Positions 27,236-36,480 are shown, counted from the first letter of the stretch. The stretch is DNA of 64,000 bases from Nevskiaceae bacterium (GCA_024234075.1 JACKOV010000005.1:1-64000), one strand, 5' to 3'. Made by a program: numbers and translations. Notes: generated from the sequence alone by a model not told the origin.

Positions 27236-27494
27236 TCAAGCTTTCGCATGGCGCGCGGGCCGCCCGGACTGCGCAAAGTCATTCGCGGCAATATCCCGGA
27301 ACAGCAGCATCTGCCCGATCTGCGCCGAAGAGGCGCCGTCGAAGCCGGCCTCGGGCATGAAGTCCTTCGGGTTGCGGAAAGTGCCGAAGACGACATCCCA
27401 CAGCGGCAGGTCCGAATAGTTGTAGCGGTGGATGCCGCGTGCGTGGTGCAGGCTGTGGCTCTCCGGCCGCTGCACGATGTAGCCGAGCCATTGC
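27236..27494 (-). pseudogene. Sterol desaturase/fatty acid hydroxylase tail, copy B
   Basis: Same fragment as 24679-24937 and joined to IS91 at the identical nucleotide (27495, equal to IS position 2898). It keeps the SHSLHHARG iron-ligand motif. It ends SGRPARHAKA instead of SGRPLGQGQA. It is convergent with the membrane-protein fragment, with 21 bp between stops. Confidence 0.8.
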
Positions 27495-28644
27495 CGTATA
27501 TCTGGTTGATGGCGAGCATGTGCCCATATTCCGCCACGTTCCGGCGCCGACGGGCACGGAGCTGCAGTCCCTGGTACAGCGGATTGCCGAGCGCGTTGGG
27601 CGAGTGCTGGAGAAGCGTGGCCTGATCGAGCGCGACATCGAGAGCGCCTGGTTGGCCGCGAACGCAGAACCCGGGCCGCTGGATGACCTGGTTGGCCATT
27701 CCATCACGTATCGCATTGCCGCAGGTCCGCGTGCCGGGCAGAAGCTGTTCACGCTGCAGACGCTGCCGGCCAATGAACCCGAACAGCAGGGGGATCACCG
27801 CAGTGCCGCCGAGGCGGGCGGGTTCTCGCTGCATGCGGGTATCGACATTGAGCCGCATCAACGCGCGAAGCTGGAGCGACTGTGTCGCTACGTGAGCCGC
27901 CCGCCGGTTGCCGAGGATCGCCTGGCGCTGACCGCATCAGGCCAGGTGCGCTACACCCTGAAGACGCCGTACCGCGACGGCACCACGCACATTGTGCTGG
28001 AGCCGCTGGATTTCATCGCAAGGCTCGCGGCACTGGTGCCGCCGCCGCGGATGCACCTGACCCGGTACCACGGTGTGTTCGCACCGCACAGTCGGCTGCG
28101 CGCAGCCATCACGCCGGCGCATCGGGGCAAGGGGGGGGGCAAGCCGCAGACGCAAGAGGGCGCCGACAAGCCCGCCACGCCCCGCCATGTGGCGATGAAC
28201 TGGGCCCAACGCCTGAAGCGGGTGTTCGGGATCGACATCGAGGCCTGTGCGCGCTGCGGCGGGAAGCTCAAGGTGATTGCCAGCATCGAAGAGCCGGCGG
28301 TCGTCGCGAAGATTCTGGCGCACCTGGAGAAGGCGGCGTCGGATCGGCATCAGACAGAACTGCCGCTGGGTGCGCGGGCCCCGCCGGTGCAGGCCAGACT
28401 GATTTGATATCGAAGCTGAGGGGTGTTCGGGCCGACCGGTGAGACGGTCGGGCAGGGGCGGTGCGTGCCGGGATTACGACAGAGCCCGGCGGGGCGGGGA
28501 ATCGGAGGACGCGGGCCTGCCCAGCGGCCTGCCCATCCGGGCAACTGGCCGGATTCAGGCAGGCTGAGGCAGATTGGGTCGCTACACCCGGGTGGTTCCA
28601 CGAATCAGGACGGCGCTGCGGGGTGCTTTGAACTTCCTATCCGC
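27495..28644 (+). mobile_element. IS91 3' fragment, copy 4
   Basis: Equals positions 2898-4047 of the full element. The transposase tail runs in frame to its normal stop at 28407 and the right end is complete at 28644. The N-terminal zinc and HUH parts are absent, so it is inactive. Its right end abuts the control region of the Fic gene. The stretch 28408-28644 is the non-coding right end of the element. Confidence 0.92.
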
Positions 28645-28688
28645 TCACTGAAATGGCGGATTCGTAAACTGTCTCGGTTGCGGCATCG

Positions 28689-28727
28689 GTCACAGTACCG
28701 GCCAAAGCGGCTCGGCCGGTTAGTGAC
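28689..28727. promoter_or_regulatory. Large dyad upstream of fic
   Basis: Left arm GTCACAGTACCGGCC (28689-28703) and right arm GGCCGGTTAGTGAC (28714-28727) pair except for one extra base, around a 10-bp centre. A further CCGGCC-type pair (CCGGCC-ATGGAA-CCGGCC... at about 28754-28770) lies next to a TATTATT box. The dyad is the size of a repressor operator and probably controls the fic gene. Confidence 0.55.
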
Positions 28728-28797
28728 AAGCTGCTGTTTATAAGACTATTATTCCGGCCATGGAACCGGCCACAATCCGTATTCATTGGGGCGTGCC

Positions 28798-29973
28798 TTG
28801 ACCCCCGCTTCCGCCGAGCCGTTTATGCCGGCCGAGGGCACGGCCGTGCTCGAAAACCTGGCCTTCGACCTGGCCCGCGAGGCCAGCGAGCTGTCGGCCC
28901 AGCTGCACCCTGTCGTGCGGCTGTCGGTCGCCGAGCTCGTCCGGTCGATGAACTGCTACTACTCGAACCTGATCGAGGGCCACAACACGCAACCTCGCGA
29001 CATCGATCGTGCCCTCGCGGCGGACTATTCGAGCGACCCGCATCGCCGTGATCTGCAGCTCGAAGCCCGGGCGCACATCGAAGTGCAGCAGATGATCGAC
29101 GAGCGTGTGGACGAACTGCCGCGTCCACCGGCTTCGCGAGCCTTCTTCGAATGGACGCATCGCGAGTTCTGCGAGCGATTGCCTGAAAGCCTGCTGGTTG
29201 TCGAGAATCCTGACACCAAGGAGCGTATTCCGGTGGTTCCGGGCCAGATGCGTTCGCGCACGGTCGCCGTAGGCCGGCACGTCGCGCCTGCGGCCGAGGA
29301 TCTCCCGGCCTTCATGCAAAGGTTCGAGGAAGCATACGACGCGGTCCGCTTGACGAAGCCGCGCCAGGTCATCGCCGTTGCCGCAGCTCACCATCGCTTT
29401 CTGTGGATCCATCCCTTCCTGGATGGCAACGGTCGCGTTGCACGCCTGATGTCGCACGCGATGTTGCTGGAGATCGGAATCGGCTCCGCGCTCTGGTCCG
29501 TTTCACGCGGGCTCGCGCGCGATTCCGCCGACTACAAGCGCCTGCTGATGGCGGCCGATGAGCCACGCCGAAGCGATGTCGATGGGCGAGGGGCACTCTC
29601 GCACGTCGCGTTGATCGACTTCTGCAAGTTCTTTCTCGAAATCTGCCTCGACCAGATCCGCTACATGCGTGAGCTTCTCGATCCTTCCGAGTTGCAGCGG
29701 CGCATGGAGCTGTACGTGCGCGATGAGGAAAGCGCGGAGCGACTTCCGAAGCGCAGCTACGTGGTGCTGCGCGAGGCATTGCTCTCGGGAGAACTGGAGC
29801 GAGGTCGAGTGCCCACGCTGATCGACACGAGCGAGCGCACGGCCCGACGCGTGGTTGCTGCGTTGGTCGACAAGCGACTGCTCGTCGCGACGTCGCACAA
29901 GTCGCCCTTGCGACTGGGCTTCCCCATCGACGTCGTCGAACGCTGGTTCCCGAAGCTCTATCCGATGACCTGA
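28798..29973 (+). CDS. Fic-domain protein (AMPylase type)
   Basis: A ~391-aa Fic protein, expected to transfer AMP or a similar group to a target. The catalytic motif HPFLDGNGR is intact (29410-29436). An N-terminal inhibitory helix of the S-x3-E-G type is present as SNLIEG (28963-28980), so it is an intramolecularly inhibited class. The C-terminal part is a winged-helix-like domain with TARRVVAALVDKRLL. The start is uncertain: TTG 28798 has GGGG upstream, TTG 28786 and ATG 28825 are alternatives. An ATG at 28760 opens a frame that stops just before 28800, which could reflect a frameshift at the N-terminus. It overlaps the following gene (TGATG). Confidence 0.85.
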   Translation: MTPASAEPFMPAEGTAVLENLAFDLAREASELSAQLHPVVRLSVAELVRSMNCYYSNLIEGHNTQPRDIDRALAADYSSDPHRRDLQLEARAHIEVQQMIDERVDELPRPPASRAFFEWTHREFCERLPESLLVVENPDTKERIPVVPGQMRSRTVAVGRHVAPAAEDLPAFMQRFEEAYDAVRLTKPRQVIAVAAAHHRFLWIHPFLDGNGRVARLMSHAMLLEIGIGSALWSVSRGLARDSADYKRLLMAADEPRRSDVDGRGALSHVALIDFCKFFLEICLDQIRYMRELLDPSELQRRMELYVRDEESAERLPKRSYVVLREALLSGELERGRVPTLIDTSERTARRVVAALVDKRLLVATSHKSPLRLGFPIDVVERWFPKLYPMT

Positions 29974-31223
29974 TGGCCGGTGACCTGATGGGCAAGGCGG
30001 CCGACTGGGCCTTCACCAAGCGCTTCCGTCGCGGGGGCTTCGATTGGCGCGCGAGTCGGCTGGCCAGCGAGCGCATTGCCGAGGCACTGGCGGAAATTCA
30101 TGCCGTCGCCCGCCATGATCCGCTGCACGCTGCGGATGGCGCTGTGCGGCTTCTCGTGAAGCTGTCTCCGGCGCTGGAACAGGTAGACAGCTCCTCCGGC
30201 GCTCTGGGTAGCGCGGCGCGTGCGGCCGTCGATGCGCTCGTTCCTGTGATCGCGCACGCACCCGCCGACGGGACCGTGCGCGAGAAATGGCTGGAGCAGA
30301 TGTTCGCGGCGATCCAGGACGATGATCCACCTTACCTTGAGCTTCTCGATGAGCGCTGGGGTGAGTTGTGCGCGACGCAGGAAGTGGCGTCACGATGGGC
30401 GGACCGCCTGAAGGATCTCGTTCAGCATGTCCATGCCGAGCGGCGTCGCGGTCGGCACGCCTTCACTCGATCCGAGTCGGCCTGCTACAGCGCGTTGTTT
30501 GCCGCGGGCCGGCAAGATGAGCTGATCGCCCTGATTGGCAGCAACCCGCGCCCCATGTGGAATGACCTGCTGTGGGTCGGTCGGTGCAGTGTGGCCCGAG
30601 GCGAGATCGACGAAGCCATCGCGTTCATGACGAAGGCCGTGAATCCGTGGACGCCGATGGCTGGGCTCGCGCGCTTCGCCGAAGGCGTCCTGCTGCAGGC
30701 GGGCCGCCGCGTCGAGGCGTACGAGAAGTATGCGCTGGAGGCAAACCGCGCCACGACATACCTCGCGACCTTTCGTCTGCTGTCGAAGAAGTATCCCGAG
30801 ATCGACGCGGATCGGCTTCTGACAGATCTCATCGCGACCACGCCCGGAGAGGAGAGCAAGTGGTTTGCCACGGCGAAGACGCTCAAGCGATTCGACCTGG
30901 CGATGCAGCTTGCGTGGAAATCGCCCTGCGATCCGAAGACGCTGATCCGCGCCGCCAGGGACAACGTCGCGAAGAACCCGGCGTTTGCCGCAGAAGTCGC
31001 GCTCGCGGCGTTGTACTGGATCTGCCAAGGTAGGGGCTATGAACTGACCTCACTCGACGTGCAAATGGCGTACCGGTTCGCGACCGAGGCTGGTCTGGCG
31101 CTCGGGCAATCGGAGCGCGTGGCGCTGCGAATCCAGACGATGCTCAAGCCGATGACCCGGGAGGTTCGATGGGTCAGAGAGAGGTTGAACTTGCCGGCTT
31201 CCTCGGAAGCGGGCCGCTCGTGA
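29973..31223 (+). CDS. Helical-repeat protein, DUF6880-like
   Basis: A 416-aa protein, nearly all alpha-helical, starting in the overlap with the fic stop. The middle (VRLLVKLSPALEQVDSSSGA through PYLELLDERWGELC) resembles DUF6880 proteins. Later segments such as GEIDEAIAFMTKAVNPWTPM and YEKYALEANRATTYLATFRL look like TPR-type hairpins. No signal peptide or membrane segment. Tight coupling to a Fic gene suggests a partner, inhibitor or target adaptor; this pairing is not one I know as described. Confidence 0.6.
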   Translation: MAGDLMGKAADWAFTKRFRRGGFDWRASRLASERIAEALAEIHAVARHDPLHAADGAVRLLVKLSPALEQVDSSSGALGSAARAAVDALVPVIAHAPADGTVREKWLEQMFAAIQDDDPPYLELLDERWGELCATQEVASRWADRLKDLVQHVHAERRRGRHAFTRSESACYSALFAAGRQDELIALIGSNPRPMWNDLLWVGRCSVARGEIDEAIAFMTKAVNPWTPMAGLARFAEGVLLQAGRRVEAYEKYALEANRATTYLATFRLLSKKYPEIDADRLLTDLIATTPGEESKWFATAKTLKRFDLAMQLAWKSPCDPKTLIRAARDNVAKNPAFAAEVALAALYWICQGRGYELTSLDVQMAYRFATEAGLALGQSERVALRIQTMLKPMTREVRWVRERLNLPASSEAGRS

Positions 31224-31655
31224 GCGGATGAGTTCGGCATCTATCGCGGTCTATCGGATCCAAGCGGCGTGTTTTGTCGGTCGGGGTGACGGTAAACTCG
31301 CGCAGCGTGTTAGAGAATTTCAGCAGCTGCGCGGACTTGGAATGCTGCGAGACAATAGAGTGGGAGTGAGGGGCACCCACTTTGCATTGTGCACGGGTGC
31401 GTTCGTAAGCGCAGCGTGGGGATTCCGGGAAGTTGCGGGTCAAACTCCACTCGAGGCGTGCCCCAAGCCGGTCAGGGACACCTGATCATCGATGGCTTTC
31501 ACGCGTGTAGTGCGATCAGGTTCAATTCATTGATGAATCCGCAGCGGTCGGCCGTGGGAACGACTGCGTCGATGCCTGGTCATTCCCGTTGCAGTGCACG
31601 TCGGCTGATGATATCCATGTAGCATGGCGCCAATCGCGTGAAGCAAGGATCGGCA
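31224..31655. repeat. Intergenic stretch with repeat copy C
   Basis: The gap between the DUF6880-like gene and the LysR gene holds no gene. Positions 31232-31433 are the longest copy of the interspersed repeat: TTCGGCATC, GGTGACGGTAAA, TTCAGCAGCTGC, CTGCGAGACAAT, GAGTGGGAGTGAGGGG, CATTGTG and GGGATTCCGGGAAG. The rest (about 31500-31650) is the LysR leader; its last 60 bases resemble the leader of the LysR paralogue at 43629. Confidence 0.6.
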
Positions 31656-32564
31656 ATGTCCATCAGCCGGCCTGATTACGGGGATCTGAACTACTTCCTC
31701 ACCGTCGCACGCTATCGCAGTTTCAGTCGCGCCGGCGTAGAACTGAGCGTCAGCAGTTCCACGCTCAGTCACGCGCTGAAATCGTTCGAGGAACGGCTCG
31801 GCGTGCGCCTGCTCAATCGCACGACCCGCAGCGTGACGCTCACGGCGGCGGGACAGCAGTTGCTCGAAGCCATTTCCGAACCCCTGGGCGCGCTGGATGA
31901 GGCGATCGAAGGGCTGAACCGCTTCCGCGAATCGCCAGCGGGCCTGGTGCGGCTCAATGTCATGCAGGATGCGGCGCTGTACCTGTTGAGCCCGGTGATG
32001 CCGGTGCTGGCCGAGCGCTACCCGGATGTCCAGATCGACATTGCGATCAACAATCGCATGATCGATGTCGTCGGCGAAGGGTTCGATGCGGGCATCCGCT
32101 ACGGCGGCACCGTTCCCGAAGACATGGTGACGCAGGCGCTGTCGGCGCCGATCGCCTGGGTGGTGGTCGGATCGCCCGACTACCTCAGGCGTCACGGCGA
32201 ACCGCAGCATCCCAACGACCTGCAGCAGCATCGCTGCATCGGCATTCGCCTGGGCAGCGGTCGCATCTACCAGTGGGAGTTCGAACGCGGCGGCGAGTCG
32301 CTCAATGTTTCGGTTCCCAGTGCGATCACGATCGACGATGGGCCGATCGCGCTGTCGCTGGTCGAAAAAGGCGTCGGCCTCGTGTACGCCACCGAGCCGT
32401 CGGTCGCCGCACTGGTCGAATCCGGCAAGCTGCGTTACGTGCTGCAGGACTGGCGGTCGTTCGGACCGTCGTTTCACATCTACTATTCAAGCCGGCGGCA
32501 ACTGCCCGTCGGTCTGCGCTTGCTTATTGATCTCATTCGGGAGATCCGGCCGCTGGGCCTCTGA
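31656..32564 (+). CDS. LysR-family regulator, paralogue 1
   Basis: A 302-aa LysR protein starting at ATG 31656, with AAGGA nearby. The HTH reads DLNYFLTVARYRSFSRAG, SSSTLSHALKSFEERLGVRL and NRTTRSVTLTAAG. The effector domain carries GLVRLNVMQDAAL and ends IDLIREIRPLGL. It is very similar along its whole length to the protein at 43629. It is followed by an aldo-keto reductase gene whose upstream region contains the shared promoter element, so it is the best candidate regulator of that gene and of the wider set. Confidence 0.92.
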   Translation: MSISRPDYGDLNYFLTVARYRSFSRAGVELSVSSSTLSHALKSFEERLGVRLLNRTTRSVTLTAAGQQLLEAISEPLGALDEAIEGLNRFRESPAGLVRLNVMQDAALYLLSPVMPVLAERYPDVQIDIAINNRMIDVVGEGFDAGIRYGGTVPEDMVTQALSAPIAWVVVGSPDYLRRHGEPQHPNDLQQHRCIGIRLGSGRIYQWEFERGGESLNVSVPSAITIDDGPIALSLVEKGVGLVYATEPSVAALVESGKLRYVLQDWRSFGPSFHIYYSSRRQLPVGLRLLIDLIREIRPLGL

Positions 32565-32660
32565 GGCGCCTCCACCCCGCATCGATCGGCAACGGAATCC
32601 CCACAGGATTCCGGCACGTCGCGGCGCAGCCTGCCCCTCCCCGGATCAACCCGCCGCTCA

Positions 32661-32730
32661 TTGCTGGTTTTTTTCAACAGGCTCAATCGATGCCGGACGG
32701 CTAATCGCGCGCGCCGCTGCGGCGTAGCCT
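32661..32730 (+). promoter_or_regulatory. Shared island promoter P1
   Basis: A T-rich run then TTTTTCAACAGGCTCAATCG, a CGGACGGC block, TAATC (32702-32706) and, 23 bp from its first base, TAGCCT (32725). The same order and spacing occur at 44598, 46761, 56388 and 59081. It lies about 35 bp before the aldo-keto reductase start, so it is probably the core promoter, with TAGCCT as -10. Confidence 0.6.
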
Positions 32731-32760
32731 TTCGCTCATTCGAAGCGGAGGTCATGAGCC

Positions 32761-33828
32761 ATGAACGATCGAACGAACAAGCGCCATGGTGAACATCGGG
32801 CTCGCGGCGTCAGCCGCCGCGACATTCTGTGCGCCGGCGCCGCCGTGGCGGCAGCCGCGCCCTTGCTGGCGACGGGCAGTCGCGCGCTGGCTCGATCGAC
32901 GGCGACGACCACGCCGCTGGCCGGCAAGAGCCCGCTGACGACGCTCAACAACGGCGTGAGGATGCCGGTCTTCGGAGTCGGCACTTTCTCGCTGCCCACG
33001 ATCCAGACCGCCGATGTCGTGAGCTTCGCGCTCACGCATGGCTATCGCCTGATCGACACGGCCAAGAACTACGGCAACGAAAAGGAGGTCGGCGAAGGCA
33101 TCGTCCGCAGCGGCGTGCCGCGCTCCGAGATCTTCATCACCACCAAGCTATGGATCGAGGACTTCGGCTACGACGAAGCGCTGCGCGCCTTCGACCTCAG
33201 TGCGAAGCAACTCGGCGTGGATCAGGTCGACCTGTATCTGTTGCACTGGCCGGCGCCGAGCGAATTCGAAAAGACCATCGCCGCCTGGAAGGCGGTGGAA
33301 AAGCTCTACGCCGACAAGCGCATCCGCGCCATCGGCGTCTCCAATTTCACGCCCGAACATCTGCAGCGGCTCATGGATCGCACCGATGTGGTCCCGGCCG
33401 TCAATCAGATCGAACTGCATCCTTATCTGACGCAGGCGGCCGCCCGGGCGGCCCACGAGAGCTACAACATCAGGACTGAAAGCTGGTCGCCGATCGGCGG
33501 GGGTTTCCGCAACCTGCCTGCCGACCCGACCAACGTCGTGCACCTGCTGGAGGACGCCGTGCTGGTCGGTCTTGCGCGCAAGCACAGGAAGTCGGTGGCG
33601 CAGATCGTTCTGCGCTGGCACAACCAGCACGGGTTCATCGCGATCCCGAAGTCGCAGCACTACGAACGGCTGCTGAGCAACATCGACATCTTCGACTTCG
33701 AACTGACGGCCGATGACATGGCGGCGATCGACGCACTCAACCGCAACCTGCGCAGCGGACCTGACCCCGACCGATTCGACGTTCCTGCGTTCCGGGAGAT
33801 CGTCGAACGGCGCAGGGCCGGTGGCTGA
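32761..33828 (+). CDS. Aldo-keto reductase with Tat signal
   Basis: A 355-aa AKR with a twin-arginine leader (VSRRDILCAGAAVAAAAPLL, cleavage after SRALAR). The AKR barrel shows the catalytic Asp and Tyr in DTAKNYGNE, Lys in TTKLW and His in LLHWP, and the NADPH-binding IPKSQHYER. Two proteins of the window match it: a close paralogue at 59188 and a leaderless relative at 49934. A Tat leader on a nicotinamide-dependent enzyme implies export with cofactor bound. Probably reduces aldehydes or ketones outside the cytoplasm. Confidence 0.9.
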   Translation: MNDRTNKRHGEHRARGVSRRDILCAGAAVAAAAPLLATGSRALARSTATTTPLAGKSPLTTLNNGVRMPVFGVGTFSLPTIQTADVVSFALTHGYRLIDTAKNYGNEKEVGEGIVRSGVPRSEIFITTKLWIEDFGYDEALRAFDLSAKQLGVDQVDLYLLHWPAPSEFEKTIAAWKAVEKLYADKRIRAIGVSNFTPEHLQRLMDRTDVVPAVNQIELHPYLTQAAARAAHESYNIRTESWSPIGGGFRNLPADPTNVVHLLEDAVLVGLARKHRKSVAQIVLRWHNQHGFIAIPKSQHYERLLSNIDIFDFELTADDMAAIDALNRNLRSGPDPDRFDVPAFREIVERRRAGG

Positions 33829-33931
33829 TGAGGCGCGAACGCCATGTGGTGCGGCACTGACCGTAGACGCTCACAACCCACCACTCCACCCAGACAACTG
33901 CTTTCCGATCCAGTCATGAAGGAGCAAGGCA

Positions 33932-34423
33932 ATGAAAACCCGGATGCTGGTGTTGTCGTCGCTGTGTGCATTCACGGCGTGTGCCGATTCCGCCCACGCA
34001 AGCGAACAAAGTGACGCGCCGCAAACCGTGTACCGCGCCGCCTCTCAGAACGCCTCGAAAGGATCTGAAGCTTTCTTCACCGGCGATGTCCGTGTCGAAC
34101 GTCTGTTCCCTGCCAATGCCACCGCCCACTACTCCGGTGCCTATGTGACCTTCCAGCCCGGCGCCAGAAGTGCATGGCACCTTCATCCGGCCGGGCAACA
34201 CATGATCGTCACGGACGGTGTGGCACTCACGGGAACGCGGGACGGCAGGATCGTGCGCCTCAACGTCGGCGATTCACTGTGGTGCCCGCCAGGCGTCGAG
34301 CACTGGCATGGCGCGACCCCAGACGCTCCCATGACGCACCTCGTCATCACCGGCGTGCGCGACGGCAGGAATGTGGTGTGGAAGGAGCATGTCACCGACG
34401 AGCAATACCGGGGGCATCAATGA
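33932..34423 (+). CDS. Secreted cupin-domain protein
   Basis: A 163-aa protein with a signal peptide that may be lipid-modified (LSSLCAFTACAD) and a single cupin domain. Motif 1 is GARSAWHLHPAGQHMIVTDG, motif 2 is GDSLWCPPGVEHWHG, giving the His, His, Glu/Gln and His metal ligands. The type often pairs with carboxymuconolactone decarboxylase-like proteins, and indeed the next gene is one, overlapping by ATGA. AAGGAG lies upstream of the ATG. Confidence 0.85.
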   Translation: MKTRMLVLSSLCAFTACADSAHASEQSDAPQTVYRAASQNASKGSEAFFTGDVRVERLFPANATAHYSGAYVTFQPGARSAWHLHPAGQHMIVTDGVALTGTRDGRIVRLNVGDSLWCPPGVEHWHGATPDAPMTHLVITGVRDGRNVVWKEHVTDEQYRGHQ

Positions 34424-35181
34424 ACACGAAGCGCTGGATGGCCGGCTTGCTCGCCATCATGTCCGGCGGCTTCATCGTGGGAGCAAATGTCGTGAACGCA
34501 CAGACCGGCAAGACCCTCGCAGAACAAGGCTCTGCACTGAATGCACCGGAGATCGCCCTCATTGGCATCTCCGCGCACACCGCCACCGGCGATCTTCAGG
34601 CACTGGATATCGCGCTGCGCGCGGGGTTCGATGCCGGGCTGACCGTCAATCAGATCAAGGCCGCCCTGGAACAGCTCTATGCCTACTGCGGCTTTCCGCG
34701 CAGCCTCAACGGCATCAATACGCTCAGGGCCGTCGTCGCAAGTCGCGAACAACAAGGCGTTCGCGACCCGACGGGCCCGTCACACCGGCCCATCGAGGAC
34801 GGCGATCGCTATGAGCGCGGTCGCGCCACCCTGGAGAAGCTGACAGGCGTCCGGCAACTCAAGCCCGCGCCCGGATTCGGCGAGTTCAGCCCGGAAATCG
34901 ACCGCTTCCTGAAGGAGCATCTGTTCGCCGACATTTTCGACAATCCGATACTCACGTACAGACAGCGCGAGCTCGTGACCATCGCTGCGCTCGCCTCCAT
35001 GAGCGGCGTCGGCTCGCAACTGAACTCGCACATCGGCATCGGCCGGAACACGGGAATCACCGACGGGCAACTGGTCCAGATCGCCGACCTCATCGATTCC
35101 CATGTGAGCCGAACCCATGCGAATCAACTGCGTCAGCTGATCGGCAGGCCGGAGGTGCCGCTCATCGAACAGCCGCGCTGA
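34420..35181 (+). CDS. Secreted carboxymuconolactone decarboxylase family protein
   Basis: A 253-aa exported protein with signal peptide (MAGLLAIMSGGFIVGANVV, cleavage near VNAQ). Two AhpD/CMD-like helical units follow, the first around NQIKAALEQLYAYCGFPRSL, the second around LTYRQRELVTIAALASMSG. The first unit has one Cys (YAYCG); the CxxC pair of AhpD peroxidase is absent, so peroxidase activity is doubtful. It is coupled to the cupin gene, a frequent pair whose joint function is unresolved. Confidence 0.82.
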   Translation: MNTKRWMAGLLAIMSGGFIVGANVVNAQTGKTLAEQGSALNAPEIALIGISAHTATGDLQALDIALRAGFDAGLTVNQIKAALEQLYAYCGFPRSLNGINTLRAVVASREQQGVRDPTGPSHRPIEDGDRYERGRATLEKLTGVRQLKPAPGFGEFSPEIDRFLKEHLFADIFDNPILTYRQRELVTIAALASMSGVGSQLNSHIGIGRNTGITDGQLVQIADLIDSHVSRTHANQLRQLIGRPEVPLIEQPR

Positions 35182-35196
35182 CAGAGGACTTCAGAC

Positions 35197-35595
35197 ATGT
35201 GGGAACAGCAGCAACTCGATCGCATCGTGCAGGCAGACGATCTGCACATCGCCGCCTTTCGCGATGACGGCAGAACCCCGGGAACTCCGACCTGGATCTG
35301 GTGTGTGCAGGTCGATGGCGAACTGTATGTGCGCGCCTACAACGGCACAGCTTCGCGCTGGTATCAGGCGGCGCTGAAACAGCGTGCCGGACTCATCAAG
35401 GCGGCAGGCCTGACATTCGAGGTGAGCTTCGAGCCTGCCGCGGACTCAATGGCTGCCGCCATCGACGCCGCCTATGAGAGGAAGTACCGGGGAAGCCCGT
35501 ATCTGCGGCCGATGATCGGCAACCGCGCCCGCGCCGCGACGGTAATAGTCGTGCCGCGAACATCGGACGGCTCTCAACGATTGACGATGCTGTAG
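35197..35595 (+). CDS. DUF2255 family protein
   Basis: A 132-aa protein matching DUF2255: early DDLHIAAFRDDG, PTWIWCVQVDGELYVRAYNG, then SRWYQAAL and AAYERKYRG. These proteins have a flavin-reductase/pyridoxamine-oxidase-like small barrel; function unknown. It follows the CMD gene by 15 bp with an AGAGGA site and its 3' end overlaps the convergent RibD-like gene by 22 bp. Confidence 0.82.
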   Translation: MWEQQQLDRIVQADDLHIAAFRDDGRTPGTPTWIWCVQVDGELYVRAYNGTASRWYQAALKQRAGLIKAAGLTFEVSFEPAADSMAAAIDAAYERKYRGSPYLRPMIGNRARAATVIVVPRTSDGSQRLTML

Positions 35596-36260
35596 CGCAG
35601 CCACACGGCGCCGCCGTCGAGCGTTTCGCAGGACTGCAGCGACATGCCCTGCACGGCCAGGGAAGGTCGCATCGAGCGAGACTCGAACACGCTGGGTGAG
35701 GAAGGCGCTCCGTCGATTGCCGGAGCGATGATCAGGCTCAGTTCGTCGATGAGTCCCGCTTCGAGAAAGGCCGCGTTTGCATGTCCGCCGCCTTCAAGCA
35801 GCAGGCGGCGAATGCCGAAATCGCTGTTCAGCACCTGCGCGAGCTGCACCAGATCGAGCGTGGAGTCGCCGGCGAAACAGTACGACACGCCGTCGGCGCG
35901 CAGCCCTGCCAGGTGGGCATCGGAAACCTGCCGGGTGAGCGCGACGATGATGGCGTCGCCGTCGATCTCGGAGCGCCCCCAGGCGATCTTTCCCTTCGCA
36001 TCGAGAATGACCGCGTACGAGTCTGCTCGACCAGCGATCCAGGTCGTCCGGGAAAACTTCTCGTCTGTCCGTGTCGGATAGGGCGCGCCCCAGGCGAATT
36101 CCTCCGCGGTGACCCGCCCGACCAGCCAGGCATCGCCACCAAGTTCACGATGGATCCGTTCAAAGTGGCGCGGATCGATCGCATCGTCGGGGTGCCACCG
36201 ATCCAGCAACGTTCTGCCATCGACGCTTGCTGCCATGTGACAAATGATGTGCGGCTTCAT
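35574..36260 (-). CDS. RibD C-terminal/dihydrofolate reductase-like protein
   Basis: A 228-aa protein with the RibD_C fold, acting as an NADPH-dependent reductase in the family. Visible are the N-terminal HMAASVDGRTLLDRW, WLVGRVTAEEF, the NADPH-binding LLLEGGGHANAAFLEAGLID and ELSLIIAPAIDG. I use ATG 36260, which has AGGAG 5 nt upstream; GTG 36266 would overlap that site. It stands alone on the minus strand inside a plus-strand island. Confidence 0.85.
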   Translation of the reverse strand: MKPHIICHMAASVDGRTLLDRWHPDDAIDPRHFERIHRELGGDAWLVGRVTAEEFAWGAPYPTRTDEKFSRTTWIAGRADSYAVILDAKGKIAWGRSEIDGDAIIVALTRQVSDAHLAGLRADGVSYCFAGDSTLDLVQLAQVLNSDFGIRRLLLEGGGHANAAFLEAGLIDELSLIIAPAIDGAPSSPSVFESRSMRPSLAVQGMSLQSCETLDGGAVWLRYSIVNR

Positions 36261-36332
36261 GTTCACTCCTGATCAGGGTCGGGGCGCGCGTTGCGGCGCC
36301 AGTCGCGATGTCGAACAGGCTAGACCGCCTGT

Positions 36333-36480
36333 CCCCTGCCGGGTAGTCGCCCGGATCCGCATGCGCTTGTGAATTTCGGCCAGCAGTGCGTTCGGCGCAC
36401 GCCGCAGGGATTGTTGAGCCGGATTCAGCGTCGCATTCGTCTGCACTGCCTTACTCAGGGCGGCCCTTGTCGTTACGGTG
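36333..36480 (+). promoter_or_regulatory. Shared island promoter P6 (efflux operon)
   Basis: Two blocks match the region upstream of the SDR gene at 56478: 36333-36390 corresponds to 56199-56256 with few differences, and 36402-36480 corresponds to 56339-56418. The core is TTACT (36451) with TACGGT 23 bp downstream. It is the upstream region of the MFS-RND operon and part of a 282-bp gap without genes. Confidence 0.5.
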
